Assembly (NCBI GenBank): GCA_016795245.1
Contig: JAEUIA010000089.1
Location: forward strand, 1 to 47,774
Length of the DNA: 47,774 nt
Reading direction: 5' to 3'
Source of the DNA: Planctomycetota bacterium
GTDB taxonomy: Bacteria > Planctomycetota > UBA1135 > GCA-002686595
Below, piece by piece: positions 35,335-43,970 of this stretch. Below the pieces are notes generated by a model that was not told the origin of the DNA, did no database searches, and worked only from the letters and a program-made list of their open reading frames with translations. Position numbers and translations under genes: made by a program. How positions within the stretch are numbered: position 1 is the first letter of the stretch; every line of letters starts with the position of its first letter.

Positions 35335-36006
35335 TCAAGCCTGTTGTGTGATGCCGGTCGCCGTGTCCGTCTCGAGCCGTGCCATGGATCCGTGATCCAG
35401 TCCGAGCAACGTTCCCAAGCGATTCAACCACGCGCGTTCCGCCGCATTGACGCTCGTGTCGGCGCGCACGACCGCGAAGGACAGCGCGTACAAGTCCGCG
35501 GCGAGCTTGGGATCGTTCACGCCCGACACGACGGCTTCGAGCGGGCGCGGGTTCGAGAGCTCGGACAAGACGTCCTTGTCGGCGCCCGCCTTGCGCGCTT
35601 CCGCGAGGATGCACGCGTACTCTGCTTCACCCAACTCGCCGTCGCTGCGCGCGGCCGCGACGAGCAGAGCTGCGATGCGCCCCACGCCGTCGGTGGGATT
35701 GGGCTTCACCTCGACCGTCGAACGCGGTCCCGATGCCCCGAAGATCCCGGGCAAGGGCGGCGGCAGCGGCGGCGGTGTTCCGCCCGCACCGATCGTGGCG
35801 CTCACTGGGCCGCTGTTGTTGCCGCTGCGCGTGCGCCAGATCTCGTAGGCACCGAAGCCGAGCGCCGCGGCGGTCAGGATCGTCCCGGTGTTCAGGAACG
35901 ACTTCGAGCGCGGCGCGAGAAAGCTCGAGGCCAACCGGTGCGGTTTGCCGCGCGCGCCCAGCGTGCCGCCGATCAGAGAACCAATCAGACTTTCGATGTT
36001 CAGCAT
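35335..36006 (-). CDS. DUF533/TerB-like protein
   Basis: This 223-residue protein has a Gly-rich N-terminus (IESLIGSLIGGTLG). A probable membrane segment (residues about 37-55, LNTGTILTAAALGFGAYEI) is followed by a Pro-rich linker (PPPLPPPLP). The C-terminal helical TerB/DUF533-like domain contains RIAALLVAAARSDGELGEAEY and the ADTSVNAAERAWLNRLG repeat typical of the fold. TerB-like domains bind metals and are found in stress and membrane-associated systems; no other ter genes are nearby. It is the first gene of a probable two-gene unit with the GYF_2/AIM24 gene. Confidence 0.75.
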   Translation of the reverse strand: MLNIESLIGSLIGGTLGARGKPHRLASSFLAPRSKSFLNTGTILTAAALGFGAYEIWRTRSGNNSGPVSATIGAGGTPPPLPPPLPGIFGASGPRSTVEVKPNPTDGVGRIAALLVAAARSDGELGEAEYACILAEARKAGADKDVLSELSNPRPLEAVVSGVNDPKLAADLYALSFAVVRADTSVNAAERAWLNRLGTLLGLDHGSMARLETDTATGITQQA

Positions 36007-36084
36007 CAGGATCCCGGGGGGTGTTGCGCCCTACGCGCGCATGGTGCCCGACATTCGCACCCAGGATCCAGAATCGCGCGAAAT

Positions 36085-37434
36085 TCAGGGGCTGAAGACC
36101 ACGCGCAGCGCGTTGGAGAGCACCGCGCCGCTGCCGTCGGACTGTCCGGAGTCGCGCAAATACCCCTGGTAGCAGTACGTGCGCCCGATCAGACCGGCGC
36201 TCACCGGCACGGGCCAGCTCGATGCTCCGGCGCCGTCGAGGACGTGCACGGGCAAGCGCACGAGTGCTCCGCCGACGTACAGATGCGCCGCCAGGAAAGG
36301 CGTGCGCGCGGGCTGCGTGCCGAGGAACAGGATGCCCGGAGCATTCGGCACACCGTTCGAAACGGAGATCGAGAAGTCGTTCGTGAGGAGCGTCGGGCTT
36401 CCGCTCCAGCCGATCGCCGGCACGCTCGCGATCGAGGTCGTCTTGCCCACGCCGTAGGCGAACGGTTCCGGACGCGCGAGATACCACGACGCAGCGGTCG
36501 GCTCTGTGTGCAAGAAGGCGAGCAACAGGTTCGCGACCTTGGTGCGCCCCGCAGGCGAAGGATGCGTGCCGTCGGGTTGATAGTCGCTGCAGAGCCACGT
36601 GAGTCCGTCGCTGCGCGCCGTCAAACCGTCGGCCCAGTTGTAGGTGCCCCAATCGATCCAAGGTGCGACGACCGGACCGCGCGCGGGATCGAAGTTGAGC
36701 GCGGTGCCTTGGATCTGCGACTCGATCGTCCACTTCACGGCGAAGCCCTGCTCGTACGCGTAAGGCTCGGGATTCAGCGTGCCGGTGGCGTATCCGGCGT
36801 AGATGCGCGAAGCCAGGAAGCACTGCCTCAAGTTCGGAAAGCGCGACTTCAGAATGGCCATGATCGCGGTGAATTCGCTCTGCAGGATCTGCGCGTGAAC
36901 CGGGAACGCCTGATTGGGATTCGCGTCGGCTTCCTTGAACCACACGACTTGCACCTGGTTTGCGCTGGCCGACGAATTGGCGAGACGCTGGTCGACGACG
37001 GTCCAGAAATTCGCGGCAGGGTTGGAGATCGTGGCCGCGGTCTGCCCGCCCTGCGCACCGTCGACGAGTTGCACGCGCGGATGGCGCAACGGGTCGGCCG
37101 TGGCGAGCGCTTGGAGCGCCTGGAATTCCTGGGTCGTGTTCGACATGCCGATCGAGAGCAGCACGATCTTTCCGTCGGCGGACGGATCACCCGCAGCGTT
37201 GCGCGGCACGACTTGCTGCGCGGCGGCGAGCCCGTCGACGGTATGGGCTTCGGGGCGCGTGTTGCTCCCGAGCGGATACAAACCGCCTTGGAATCCGCCG
37301 TGCATTCCCGTGCCGAGGTCGTTCAGCGGAACGAGTCCCACAGCGGTCTGCGAGCAGTTTTGTGCGGACGCAGGCAGTGCGAGGGCGAGCGTGGTGAGAG
37401 CGGTCACGAAGAGGTTCTGGCGCATGGCTGTCAT
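36085..37434 (-). CDS. Secreted SGNH-hydrolase-like protein
   Basis: This 449-residue exported protein has a signal peptide (RQNLFVTALTTLALALPASA). The core resembles SGNH esterases. The serine block appears as LLSIGMSNTTQEFQAL, and the catalytic Asp-His block as DGTHPSPAGRTKVANLL. Block II and III residues are less clear, so activity is not assured. After about residue 320 comes a beta-rich C-terminal domain ending in YCYQGYLRDSG...VLSNALRVVF, similar in pattern to the end of the 40744 protein. Starts at 37434 and 37425 are both possible; GGAG lies 3 nt before the first and 12 nt before the second. It is divergent from mqnA. Confidence 0.7.
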   Translation of the reverse strand: MTAMRQNLFVTALTTLALALPASAQNCSQTAVGLVPLNDLGTGMHGGFQGGLYPLGSNTRPEAHTVDGLAAAQQVVPRNAAGDPSADGKIVLLSIGMSNTTQEFQALQALATADPLRHPRVQLVDGAQGGQTAATISNPAANFWTVVDQRLANSSASANQVQVVWFKEADANPNQAFPVHAQILQSEFTAIMAILKSRFPNLRQCFLASRIYAGYATGTLNPEPYAYEQGFAVKWTIESQIQGTALNFDPARGPVVAPWIDWGTYNWADGLTARSDGLTWLCSDYQPDGTHPSPAGRTKVANLLLAFLHTEPTAASWYLARPEPFAYGVGKTTSIASVPAIGWSGSPTLLTNDFSISVSNGVPNAPGILFLGTQPARTPFLAAHLYVGGALVRLPVHVLDGAGASSWPVPVSAGLIGRTYCYQGYLRDSGQSDGSGAVLSNALRVVFSP

Positions 37435-37678
37435 GGTCTCCGTGGAAGCGTACGCCACCTCTTGTACTGCGGATGGCTCGAAGATGCGTGGATGGGGCCG
37501 CGCACGGCGGCCTGCCAGGACCGGGGCAGAGTGAAACGACCCGAGGGCCTGCGGGTTTCGCTCCGATCGGACGCATTTTCGGCGCGTGCGGGGTCGAGCT
37601 GGCGGCTCAGCGCCCGCGGGCCATCGATCCCGCAGCACGTAGAGATCATGAGGGGCGCGCATTCGAGCCGCGCGCGGA

Positions 37679-37684
37679 TACGAT
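37679..37684 (+). promoter_or_regulatory. Candidate -10 box (TACGAT) for mqnA
   Basis: TACGAT lies 6 nt before the mqnA ATG at 37691, the same spacing as at lgt. No clear -35. Confidence 0.4.
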
Positions 37685-37690
37685 GACCCG

Positions 37691-38530
37691 ATGGACCTCC
37701 CCCCGCTGCGTGTCGGCACCGTCCCCTACCTGGTCGGACGACCGCTCGATTTCGGACTCGGCGCGGAACCGGGCATCGAACTTTCGCAGCACGTTCCCGC
37801 GCAACTCGTCGAGCGTCTGCGCGACGGGCGACTCGACGTCGCGCTGGTCAGTTCGATCGAGCTCTTTCGCACGCCGGGGACTCGCTTCATCGACGGCCCG
37901 GCCGTCGCGGGCGCGAGCGAGGTCGCGAGCGTGCAGTTGTTCTTGCGCCGTCCCATCCAGGATGTGCGCACGATCGCGCTCGACCCGGCCAGCCGCGCAG
38001 CGGCGACCTTGGTGCGCGTCCTGTGTGAGCGCCCCTTGTCCAGAGAGGGCAGCGGTCGTCCACGCGTCGTGCCGCGCTTCGTCGAAGTCGAACCCGGCGT
38101 CGATCCGCGTGCGGTCACTGCCGATGCGTGGCTGCGCATCGGTGATGCGGCGCTGCGCGAGCGCCTCACGGAACCTGACTTGCCCTACTACAACCCCTCG
38201 CGCGAATGGGCGGCGCGCACGGCGCTGCCGTTCGTCTTCGCCTGCTGGATCGTGCGCGCCGGCGTCGAGCTCGACCCTGCGCACATCGAGGCTTTCGCGC
38301 GCGCGCGGGAGCGCGGAACAGAGCAGCGCGAGGATTTGGCGCGCGAGGCGGCGGCACTCTGGAACTTGCCGCTGGCTGCCTGCAGGCGCTACCTCTTGGA
38401 GGAATGCCTGTACGAGCCGGGGCCGGCGCTGCGGCCCGCGCTGCTGCGTTTCCGCGACGAAGCGGCGGCGCTCGGGCTGTGCGACGGAACCTTGAACCCG
38501 GACCGAATCGAGTTGGCGCATGTCACCTAG
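37691..38530 (+). CDS. mqnA: Chorismate dehydratase
   Basis: This 279-residue periplasmic-binding-protein-like enzyme converts chorismate to 3-[(1-carboxyvinyl)oxy]benzoate, the first step of the futalosine menaquinone route. LRVGTVPYLVGRPLDFGL, RLRDGRLDVALVSSIEL, ADAWLRIGDAAL and PYYNPSREWAARTALPFVFACWIV-type blocks match MqnA. It is separated by 13 kb from mqnC-mqnE, which need its product. The remaining steps (MqnB or nucleosidase, MqnD) are not in the window. Its last codons overlap the start of a small zinc-ribbon gene. Confidence 0.92.
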   Translation: MDLPPLRVGTVPYLVGRPLDFGLGAEPGIELSQHVPAQLVERLRDGRLDVALVSSIELFRTPGTRFIDGPAVAGASEVASVQLFLRRPIQDVRTIALDPASRAAATLVRVLCERPLSREGSGRPRVVPRFVEVEPGVDPRAVTADAWLRIGDAALRERLTEPDLPYYNPSREWAARTALPFVFACWIVRAGVELDPAHIEAFARARERGTEQREDLAREAAALWNLPLAACRRYLLEECLYEPGPALRPALLRFRDEAAALGLCDGTLNPDRIELAHVT

Positions 38531-38705
38531 GATCCTCGACACGAAGCTCTGTCCGCACTGTCGCGGGAACCTGCCCAAGCCCACGCCGCGCATGTGCCCG
38601 CACTGCGCCGGCTCGCTGCAGAAGCGCTTCCTGTCGATCGGCTGCCTCAGCTCGGCGCCGCCGATCGTGATCCTCGCCTTTGGCCTGTGGCGCCTCCTCG
38701 CTTGA
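38520..38705 (+). CDS. Small double-zinc-ribbon protein with a membrane segment
   Basis: This 61-residue protein has two CPHC knuckles (C11, C14 and C26, C29 in LCPHCRGNLPKP and MCPHCAGSLQKR) and then one hydrophobic segment (PPIVILAFGLWRLL) at its C-terminus. It overlaps the mqnA 3' end by 11 nt, which suggests coupling. A small membrane-anchored zinc-ribbon protein is likely; its function is unknown. The cysteine pattern and hydrophobic tail argue that it is a real gene and not chance. Confidence 0.65.
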   Translation: MSPRILDTKLCPHCRGNLPKPTPRMCPHCAGSLQKRFLSIGCLSSAPPIVILAFGLWRLLA

Positions 38706-38744
38706 GAGTTGCTTTCGACGCGCGCGGTGCCTAAGACGGTCGGA

Positions 38745-40607
38745 ATGGACCACGCGCCCGTGACTCACACCGACGACACCGACCCGACGCCGACGCTCTT
38801 CGACGAGATGGACACCACCGAACCGGACGCCGACGCCACGCCGAAGAAGAAAGCCGCGCGCAAGGCGGCGCCGCAGAAGAAGTCTGGCGCCGCGAAAGTC
38901 TCGAAGAAATCGGCCGCGGATGAGACCGCGACGGAGAACGCATCCGAGCCCAAGACCAAGACGGAACGCACCGGCACGCGCAAATCGGCCGCCGAGATGG
39001 CCACGAAGCAGCGCGAGATCTCGGTGGCGGAATTCTTCACCAAGAACCGGCACTTGTTGGGCTTCGATTCGCCGCTCAAGGCGCTGCTCACGGCCGTCAA
39101 GGAGGCCGTCGACAACTCGCTCGACGCCTGCGAAGAAGCCGGCATCCTGCCCGAGATCGCGGTCGAGCTCACGCCGACCGGCGAAGACCGCTTTCGCATG
39201 GCGGTCGAGGACAACGGACCGGGCATCGTGCACGAGCAGATCGGCAAGGTCTTCGGCAAGCTCTTGTACGGCTCGAAGTTCCACAAGCTGTCGCAGTCGC
39301 GCGGTCAACAAGGCATCGGCATCAGCGCGGCCGTCATGTACGGCCAGCTCACGACCGGGAAGCCCGCGCGCATTCTGTCGCGCACGAGCAAGCGCGCCGA
39401 CGCGCACGAATTCCTGATGTCGGTGGACACGTCGCAGAACAAGCCCGACATCCACGAGAAGAAGGTGTCCGAATGGGAGAAGGACCACGGCACGCGCGTC
39501 GAGATCGAGATGGAGGCGCGCTACCAGAAGGGCCTGCGCTCCGTCGACATGTACTTGAAGCAGACGGCGATCGCGAACCCGCACGTCACGATCCACTACA
39601 CCGATCCGGGCGGCGAGAAGGTCACGTACGAGCGCGCGACCAAGGAACTGCCCGCCGCCGTCGAGGAGATCAAGCCGCACCCGCACGGCGTCGAGTTGGG
39701 CCGCTTGATCGGCATGCTGAAGGACACTTCGTCGCGCACGCTCTCCGGCTTCATGCAGGAGGAGTTCTCGCGCGTCGGTCCCAAGGTCGCGCGCGACATC
39801 TGCAAGCTGGCCAAGGTCTCCGAGAAGGCCCATCCCTCGCGCATCGCGCGCGAGGAAGCGAGCGCTCTGCACGACGCGATCCAAAAGTCGAAGATCATGG
39901 CGCCGAGCACGAACTGCATCTCGCCGATCGGCGAGGAGCTGGTGCTGCAGGGCTTGAAGAAGGAATTGGAAGCCGACTTCTACTTCGCCAACTCGCGCTC
40001 CCCCGCCGTCTACCGCGGCAATCCCTTCGTGATCGAAGTCGGCATCGCCTACGGCAAGCCGGGCGGCGTCGGACTCGACATCACGCAAGAAGGCCGCATC
40101 GTGAAGCGCGACAAGGCCGCGGCAGTGACCGAAGACCTGGTCGGCAACGCGGACGAGCCGATCCGCGTCCTGCGCTGCGCCAACCGCGTGCCGCTCCTGC
40201 ACCAGCAGGCCGCGTGCGCCGTGACGAAGGCCGTGATCCAGACCAACTGGCGCGCGTACGGCCTCCAACATCCCAAAGGCGCGCTGCCGATCGGCCCGAT
40301 GGCCGTGATGGTGCACATCGCCAGCGTGTGGGTGCCGTTCACCTCCGAATCGAAGGAAGCGATCGCGAGCTATCCCGAGATCATGAAGGAGATCAAGCTC
40401 GGCATCCAGGAGTGCGGCCGGCGCCTGGGCACCTACATCCGCAAGGGCAAGCGGTTGCGCGCCGAGTTCGACAAGCGCAACTACATCGAGATGTACATCC
40501 CGCACATCGGGCTCGCGCTGCAGGAGATCCTCGACCTCGACGACTCCGAGCGCGACGACACGGTCAAGACCCTCGACGACGTGCTGCAGAAGAGCCGCAA
40601 GTTCTGA
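38745..40607 (+). CDS. top6B: DNA topoisomerase VI subunit B
   Basis: This 620-residue protein is the GHKL-ATPase subunit of type IIB topoisomerase, which with subunit A relaxes and decatenates DNA. The Bergerat motifs are N124 in KEAVDNSLDAC, VEDNGPGI and RGQQGIGISAAVMYGQL. The helix-two-turn-helix (SRTLSGFMQEEFSRVGPKVA) and the transducer (NRVPLLHQQAACAVTKAV) are both present. About 90 N-terminal residues form a Lys/Ala/Thr-rich tail not usual in archaeal subunits. The ATG at 38745 is preferred over a TTG at 38709, and a TAAGAC box lies 7 nt before it. Subunit A lies 2.2 kb downstream beyond an unrelated secreted protein gene. Topo VI is typically archaeal, with few bacterial cases. Confidence 0.95.
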   Translation: MDHAPVTHTDDTDPTPTLFDEMDTTEPDADATPKKKAARKAAPQKKSGAAKVSKKSAADETATENASEPKTKTERTGTRKSAAEMATKQREISVAEFFTKNRHLLGFDSPLKALLTAVKEAVDNSLDACEEAGILPEIAVELTPTGEDRFRMAVEDNGPGIVHEQIGKVFGKLLYGSKFHKLSQSRGQQGIGISAAVMYGQLTTGKPARILSRTSKRADAHEFLMSVDTSQNKPDIHEKKVSEWEKDHGTRVEIEMEARYQKGLRSVDMYLKQTAIANPHVTIHYTDPGGEKVTYERATKELPAAVEEIKPHPHGVELGRLIGMLKDTSSRTLSGFMQEEFSRVGPKVARDICKLAKVSEKAHPSRIAREEASALHDAIQKSKIMAPSTNCISPIGEELVLQGLKKELEADFYFANSRSPAVYRGNPFVIEVGIAYGKPGGVGLDITQEGRIVKRDKAAAVTEDLVGNADEPIRVLRCANRVPLLHQQAACAVTKAVIQTNWRAYGLQHPKGALPIGPMAVMVHIASVWVPFTSESKEAIASYPEIMKEIKLGIQECGRRLGTYIRKGKRLRAEFDKRNYIEMYIPHIGLALQEILDLDDSERDDTVKTLDDVLQKSRKF

Positions 40608-40743
40608 TCGGGCTGTGAGCCCGCTGAACGAATCGCGGCGGTGACTGGCGCAACGAGCCACCCGGACATGGTCGGTTTTTCCCCGCCTGCCCGCCGAAAC
40701 CGGTCTATTCTTGAGCCTAGGCCGCGCCCGCGCCTACTGCTGC

Positions 40744-42669
40744 ATGCTCCTTCGCGCCCGACTCGGTTTCCTGCTCCCGGCCCTGGTGCTCCTATGCGCC
40801 GGCACCGCGGATGCGCAGGGCCAGCGCTCGAAGCCGCGCGTCCCGCGCACCGCGCCGCAGTCGAATTTCTTTCCGCCTCCCGCTCCGCTCGTCGGCGGCA
40901 GTGATGCGTGTGCCACGCCGGACGCGATCGCCGGCACGGGCAGTTTCGCGTTCGACAACACCAGCGCGACGACCGGCGCGGAAGGGCAGAGCGAAGCGGC
41001 GTGCAACCTGTTCGGCAGCACGGCGATCTTGAGCGACGTGTGGTTCGTCTGGACCGCCCCTACGAGCGGCATCGCCAAGGTGACGACCGTCAACCAGACG
41101 ATCGTCGATACCAAGATCGCGGCCTATCCCGCGCCCGTCCCGAGCGGTGGATGCCCGACTGCGGGATCAGCGTTGGCCTGTAACGACGACGACGTCGGCT
41201 CGGGCACGTTTCAATCGACCATCACCTTCCGCTGCAACGCGGGCAGCGCGTACATGCTGCAAGTCGGCCTCTTTCCGGGTCCGTTTCCGCCCGCGGTTCC
41301 AGGCACCGGCAACATCGCGATCAGCATCAATCCGTTGACGCCCAACGACGACTGCACGAACCCGACGCTCATCAGCGGCTTCGGTGCCGGTGCGCCGCAC
41401 GCGTTCGACACCACTGTCGCAACGACGGGCGCGCAAGGCCAGAACAACATCGCTTGCGAGAGCTACGCGACGCGCGCGATCGACGGCGACGTGTGGTTTC
41501 AGTGGACGGCCTCGGTGCTCGGTTGGGTGAAGCTCACCACGTGTTCGGGCACGAGCGGCGACACGAAGATCGCCGTCTACCAGGGTGCCGGCTGCCCCAC
41601 CCAGGCGGCACTCGTGTGCGACGACGACGGCTGCGGCACGGTCGCGGGTGCGAGCGAAGCGCGCTTTTTCGCCGGCATCGGCACGACGTACACGATTCAG
41701 ATCGGCACCTTTCCCGGGCAAGCAGGCACGTCGGGCTTCTTCACGATCGAGAACTTCACACCTCCCGCGGGTGACGCGTGCGCGACACCGCTCGCGATCG
41801 CGGGTCCAGGTCCGCACGCCTTCGACAACCGCCTCGCGACGACGGGCACGCAAGGACAGACCGAGGTGTTGTGCACGACGCCGTCGGATCCAAACCCGCG
41901 CATCACCTACGACCTGTGGTACCTGTGGACCGCGCCTGGGACCGGCACCGCCACGTGGAGTTTCTGCAACGGATCCACGATGGACTCGAAGATCGCCGTC
42001 TATGCGACGAATACTTGCCCGACGAGCGCCGCGCTCGCGTGCGCGGACGATGGCTGCGCCACGATCGGGCCCGCGGGTGTGCTGTTTCCTGTGACTGCCG
42101 GTGCGCAGTATCTGTTGCAACTCGGCGCGTGGCCCGGAGCGGTTCCGGGATTCGGCACGTTCACGCTCAGCGTCTCGGGTGCCAGCGGGACCGCGTTCTG
42201 CTTCGGCAACGGCGGCGGCACGCTCTGCCCCTGCTCGCCCACGCCCGTCGCACACAGCGTCGCATCGAACGGCTGCGCGAACTCGAATTTCAGCGGCGGC
42301 GCCAACCTGCGCGCCGAAGGCACCGCCTCGGTCGCCGCCGACACGCTGAAGATCCGCGGCACCGGCATGCCGAACGGGAGTTGCTTGTACTTCCAAGGCA
42401 CCGCACGCCAAAACGCGGGCGCGGGACTCGCGTTCGGCGACGGGCTCTTGTGCGCGGGCGGCACGATCATTCGCCTCGGGATCCAGTTCAACACGGCGGG
42501 CTCCTCGAGTGTGCCGGCCGGAGCAGGCCCCACTTTGTCGGCGCTGGGCCTCGTTCCGCCCGCAGGCGGCACGCGCACCTACCAGGTCTGGTACCGCGAC
42601 GCGGCTTCGTACTGCACGGCAGCGACGTTCAACTTGTCGAACGGCGTCGAGATTTCCTGGCAGCCTTGA
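40744..42669 (+). CDS. Secreted protein with three tandem PPC-like repeats
   Basis: This 641-residue exported protein has a signal peptide (LLPALVLLCAGTADA-Q) and then three repeats of about 140 residues (about 53-197, 202-338 and 343-480). Each repeat begins D-x-C-x-x-P, continues AFDN/T...ATTGxxGQ and DVWFxWTA, then TKIAxY...C and LACxDDxC. The pattern resembles bacterial pre-peptidase C-terminal beta-sandwich domains. The C-terminal region (about 481-641) is Cys/Gly-rich and ends YQVWYRD...FNLSNGVEISW, like the end of the SGNH-like protein. It is probably displayed or secreted; no enzyme motif is seen. It sits between the two topo VI genes. The start ATG at 40744 gives the best signal peptide. 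A TATTCT box lies at 40706-40711. Confidence 0.75.
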   Translation: MLLRARLGFLLPALVLLCAGTADAQGQRSKPRVPRTAPQSNFFPPPAPLVGGSDACATPDAIAGTGSFAFDNTSATTGAEGQSEAACNLFGSTAILSDVWFVWTAPTSGIAKVTTVNQTIVDTKIAAYPAPVPSGGCPTAGSALACNDDDVGSGTFQSTITFRCNAGSAYMLQVGLFPGPFPPAVPGTGNIAISINPLTPNDDCTNPTLISGFGAGAPHAFDTTVATTGAQGQNNIACESYATRAIDGDVWFQWTASVLGWVKLTTCSGTSGDTKIAVYQGAGCPTQAALVCDDDGCGTVAGASEARFFAGIGTTYTIQIGTFPGQAGTSGFFTIENFTPPAGDACATPLAIAGPGPHAFDNRLATTGTQGQTEVLCTTPSDPNPRITYDLWYLWTAPGTGTATWSFCNGSTMDSKIAVYATNTCPTSAALACADDGCATIGPAGVLFPVTAGAQYLLQLGAWPGAVPGFGTFTLSVSGASGTAFCFGNGGGTLCPCSPTPVAHSVASNGCANSNFSGGANLRAEGTASVAADTLKIRGTGMPNGSCLYFQGTARQNAGAGLAFGDGLLCAGGTIIRLGIQFNTAGSSSVPAGAGPTLSALGLVPPAGGTRTYQVWYRDAASYCTAATFNLSNGVEISWQP

Positions 42670-42777
42670 GCGCCTGACGGCTAGTCGCACGCGGCGCGGC
42701 ATTGCCCCTGCTGCGGCATTCGGTTAGAAGCGCGGGACGCGATTGTTCGTCTCCGATTCTCTCACCGACGATTCACC

Positions 42778-43950
42778 ATGGCCGAGCGCAAGAAGAAGTC
42801 CCCGAAGTCCGAGCCCGCGAAGGTCAAGAAGGCCCCGCGCAAGTTGACCGGCGATGACAGCAAGACCTTGAAGCTGATCGAAGCGACGGCGCTCAACGTG
42901 CGCACGAAGATCATGGGTCGCACGCTGCCGGAGCTGAAATTCCCCACGCGTTCCCTGGGCAACGTCAAGTACGACAAGAGCGTCGGCTACTTCGAACTCG
43001 GCCGCGGGCGCAAGGCGCGCGCGCTGTCGGTGAACACGGTCAAGAGCTTCGCGCAGACGCTGCGCTTGATGGCCTTCAGCAAGGAAATGGTCGAGAACGA
43101 CGACTTCGCCACCAAGCGAGAGGCGTACTACGTCTCCAAGAACTGGAGCGAAGCCAAGTTCAACGATCAGCCCGAGTCCGACACCGTGCTGGACGACATC
43201 GAGGCGCTCGCGAGCCTCGAAGGTCTGTCGCGTGAACAGTTGCGCTTCTACCCCGAGGAACACGGCGGTTCGGTCGCAGGCAACCTGGTCGTCATCGATC
43301 GTGACCCCGAGACCAACAATCCGATCCGTATCGACTGCACGAGCTTCGGCTCGGGCAGCTACTCGATCCCGCACTCGGTCGAGCACTTGAAGTTCGAGAC
43401 CGACGCCGAGTTCATCCTCGCGATCGAGACGGGCGGTATGTTCCAACGCCTGAACAACCACAAATACTGGAAGACGGCGAAGTGCATCCTGGTCGAAACT
43501 GCCGGCGTGCCGACGCGCGCGACGCGGCGCTTCGTGCGGCGCATGGCGGACGACAAGAAGATCCCGGTGTACGCCTTCGTCGATTGCGATCCGTACGGCA
43601 TCGCCAACATCTACCGCACGCTGAAGGTGGGTTCAGGCAACGCAGCGCACATCAACCGCTTCTTCTGCGTGCCGCAAGCTCAATATCTGGGCGTGACGCC
43701 GCAGGACATCATCGATTTCAAGCTGCAGGACGCCACGCACAAGCTGCTCGAGGTCGACATCAAACGCGCCAAGGACGCGCTCAAGAACGATCCGTTCTTC
43801 GCTGCGCACAAGCCCTGGGTCAAGGCGATCGAGATGATGCTGAAGTCCGGCGTCCGTGCCGAGCAGCAAGCGCTCGCCAAGTGGGGTCTCAACTTCGTGA
43901 TCGAGGAGTATCTGCCGCGCAAGTTGAAGGAGAAGAAGTTCCTGCCTTGA
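42778..43950 (+). CDS. top6A: DNA topoisomerase VI subunit A (Spo11-like)
   Basis: This 390-residue protein is the DNA-cleaving subunit. The nucleophile Tyr lies in the CAP-domain motif KREAYYVSKNW (Y117-Y118, the second expected to be catalytic). The Toprim metal site comprises E217 in LAIETGGM and D269/D271 in FVDCDPYG. A basic N-terminal tail of about 22 residues (KKKSP...KKAPRK) parallels the tail on subunit B. The complete motif set suggests an active enzyme with the 38745 protein. It is convergent with the DinB gene across a double hairpin. Confidence 0.95.
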   Translation: MAERKKKSPKSEPAKVKKAPRKLTGDDSKTLKLIEATALNVRTKIMGRTLPELKFPTRSLGNVKYDKSVGYFELGRGRKARALSVNTVKSFAQTLRLMAFSKEMVENDDFATKREAYYVSKNWSEAKFNDQPESDTVLDDIEALASLEGLSREQLRFYPEEHGGSVAGNLVVIDRDPETNNPIRIDCTSFGSGSYSIPHSVEHLKFETDAEFILAIETGGMFQRLNNHKYWKTAKCILVETAGVPTRATRRFVRRMADDKKIPVYAFVDCDPYGIANIYRTLKVGSGNAAHINRFFCVPQAQYLGVTPQDIIDFKLQDATHKLLEVDIKRAKDALKNDPFFAAHKPWVKAIEMMLKSGVRAEQQALAKWGLNFVIEEYLPRKLKEKKFLP

Positions 43951-43970
43951 GAGGCAGGTGCTTCACCTGC
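43941..43970. terminator. Overlapping hairpins between convergent top6A and DinB genes
   Basis: CCTGCC/GGCAGG (43941-43958) and GCAGGTG/CACCTGC (43954-43970) are both perfect stems that share bases, so only one can form at a time. They span both stop codons, which suggests bidirectional termination. The + side continues into GTTTCG. Confidence 0.5.

Noticed and set aside
34507..37686. Long + strand open frame of over 1000 codons opposite the AIM24, TerB-like and SGNH-like genes
   Set aside because: Antisense shadow of three well-supported minus-strand genes, with no recognisable domain.
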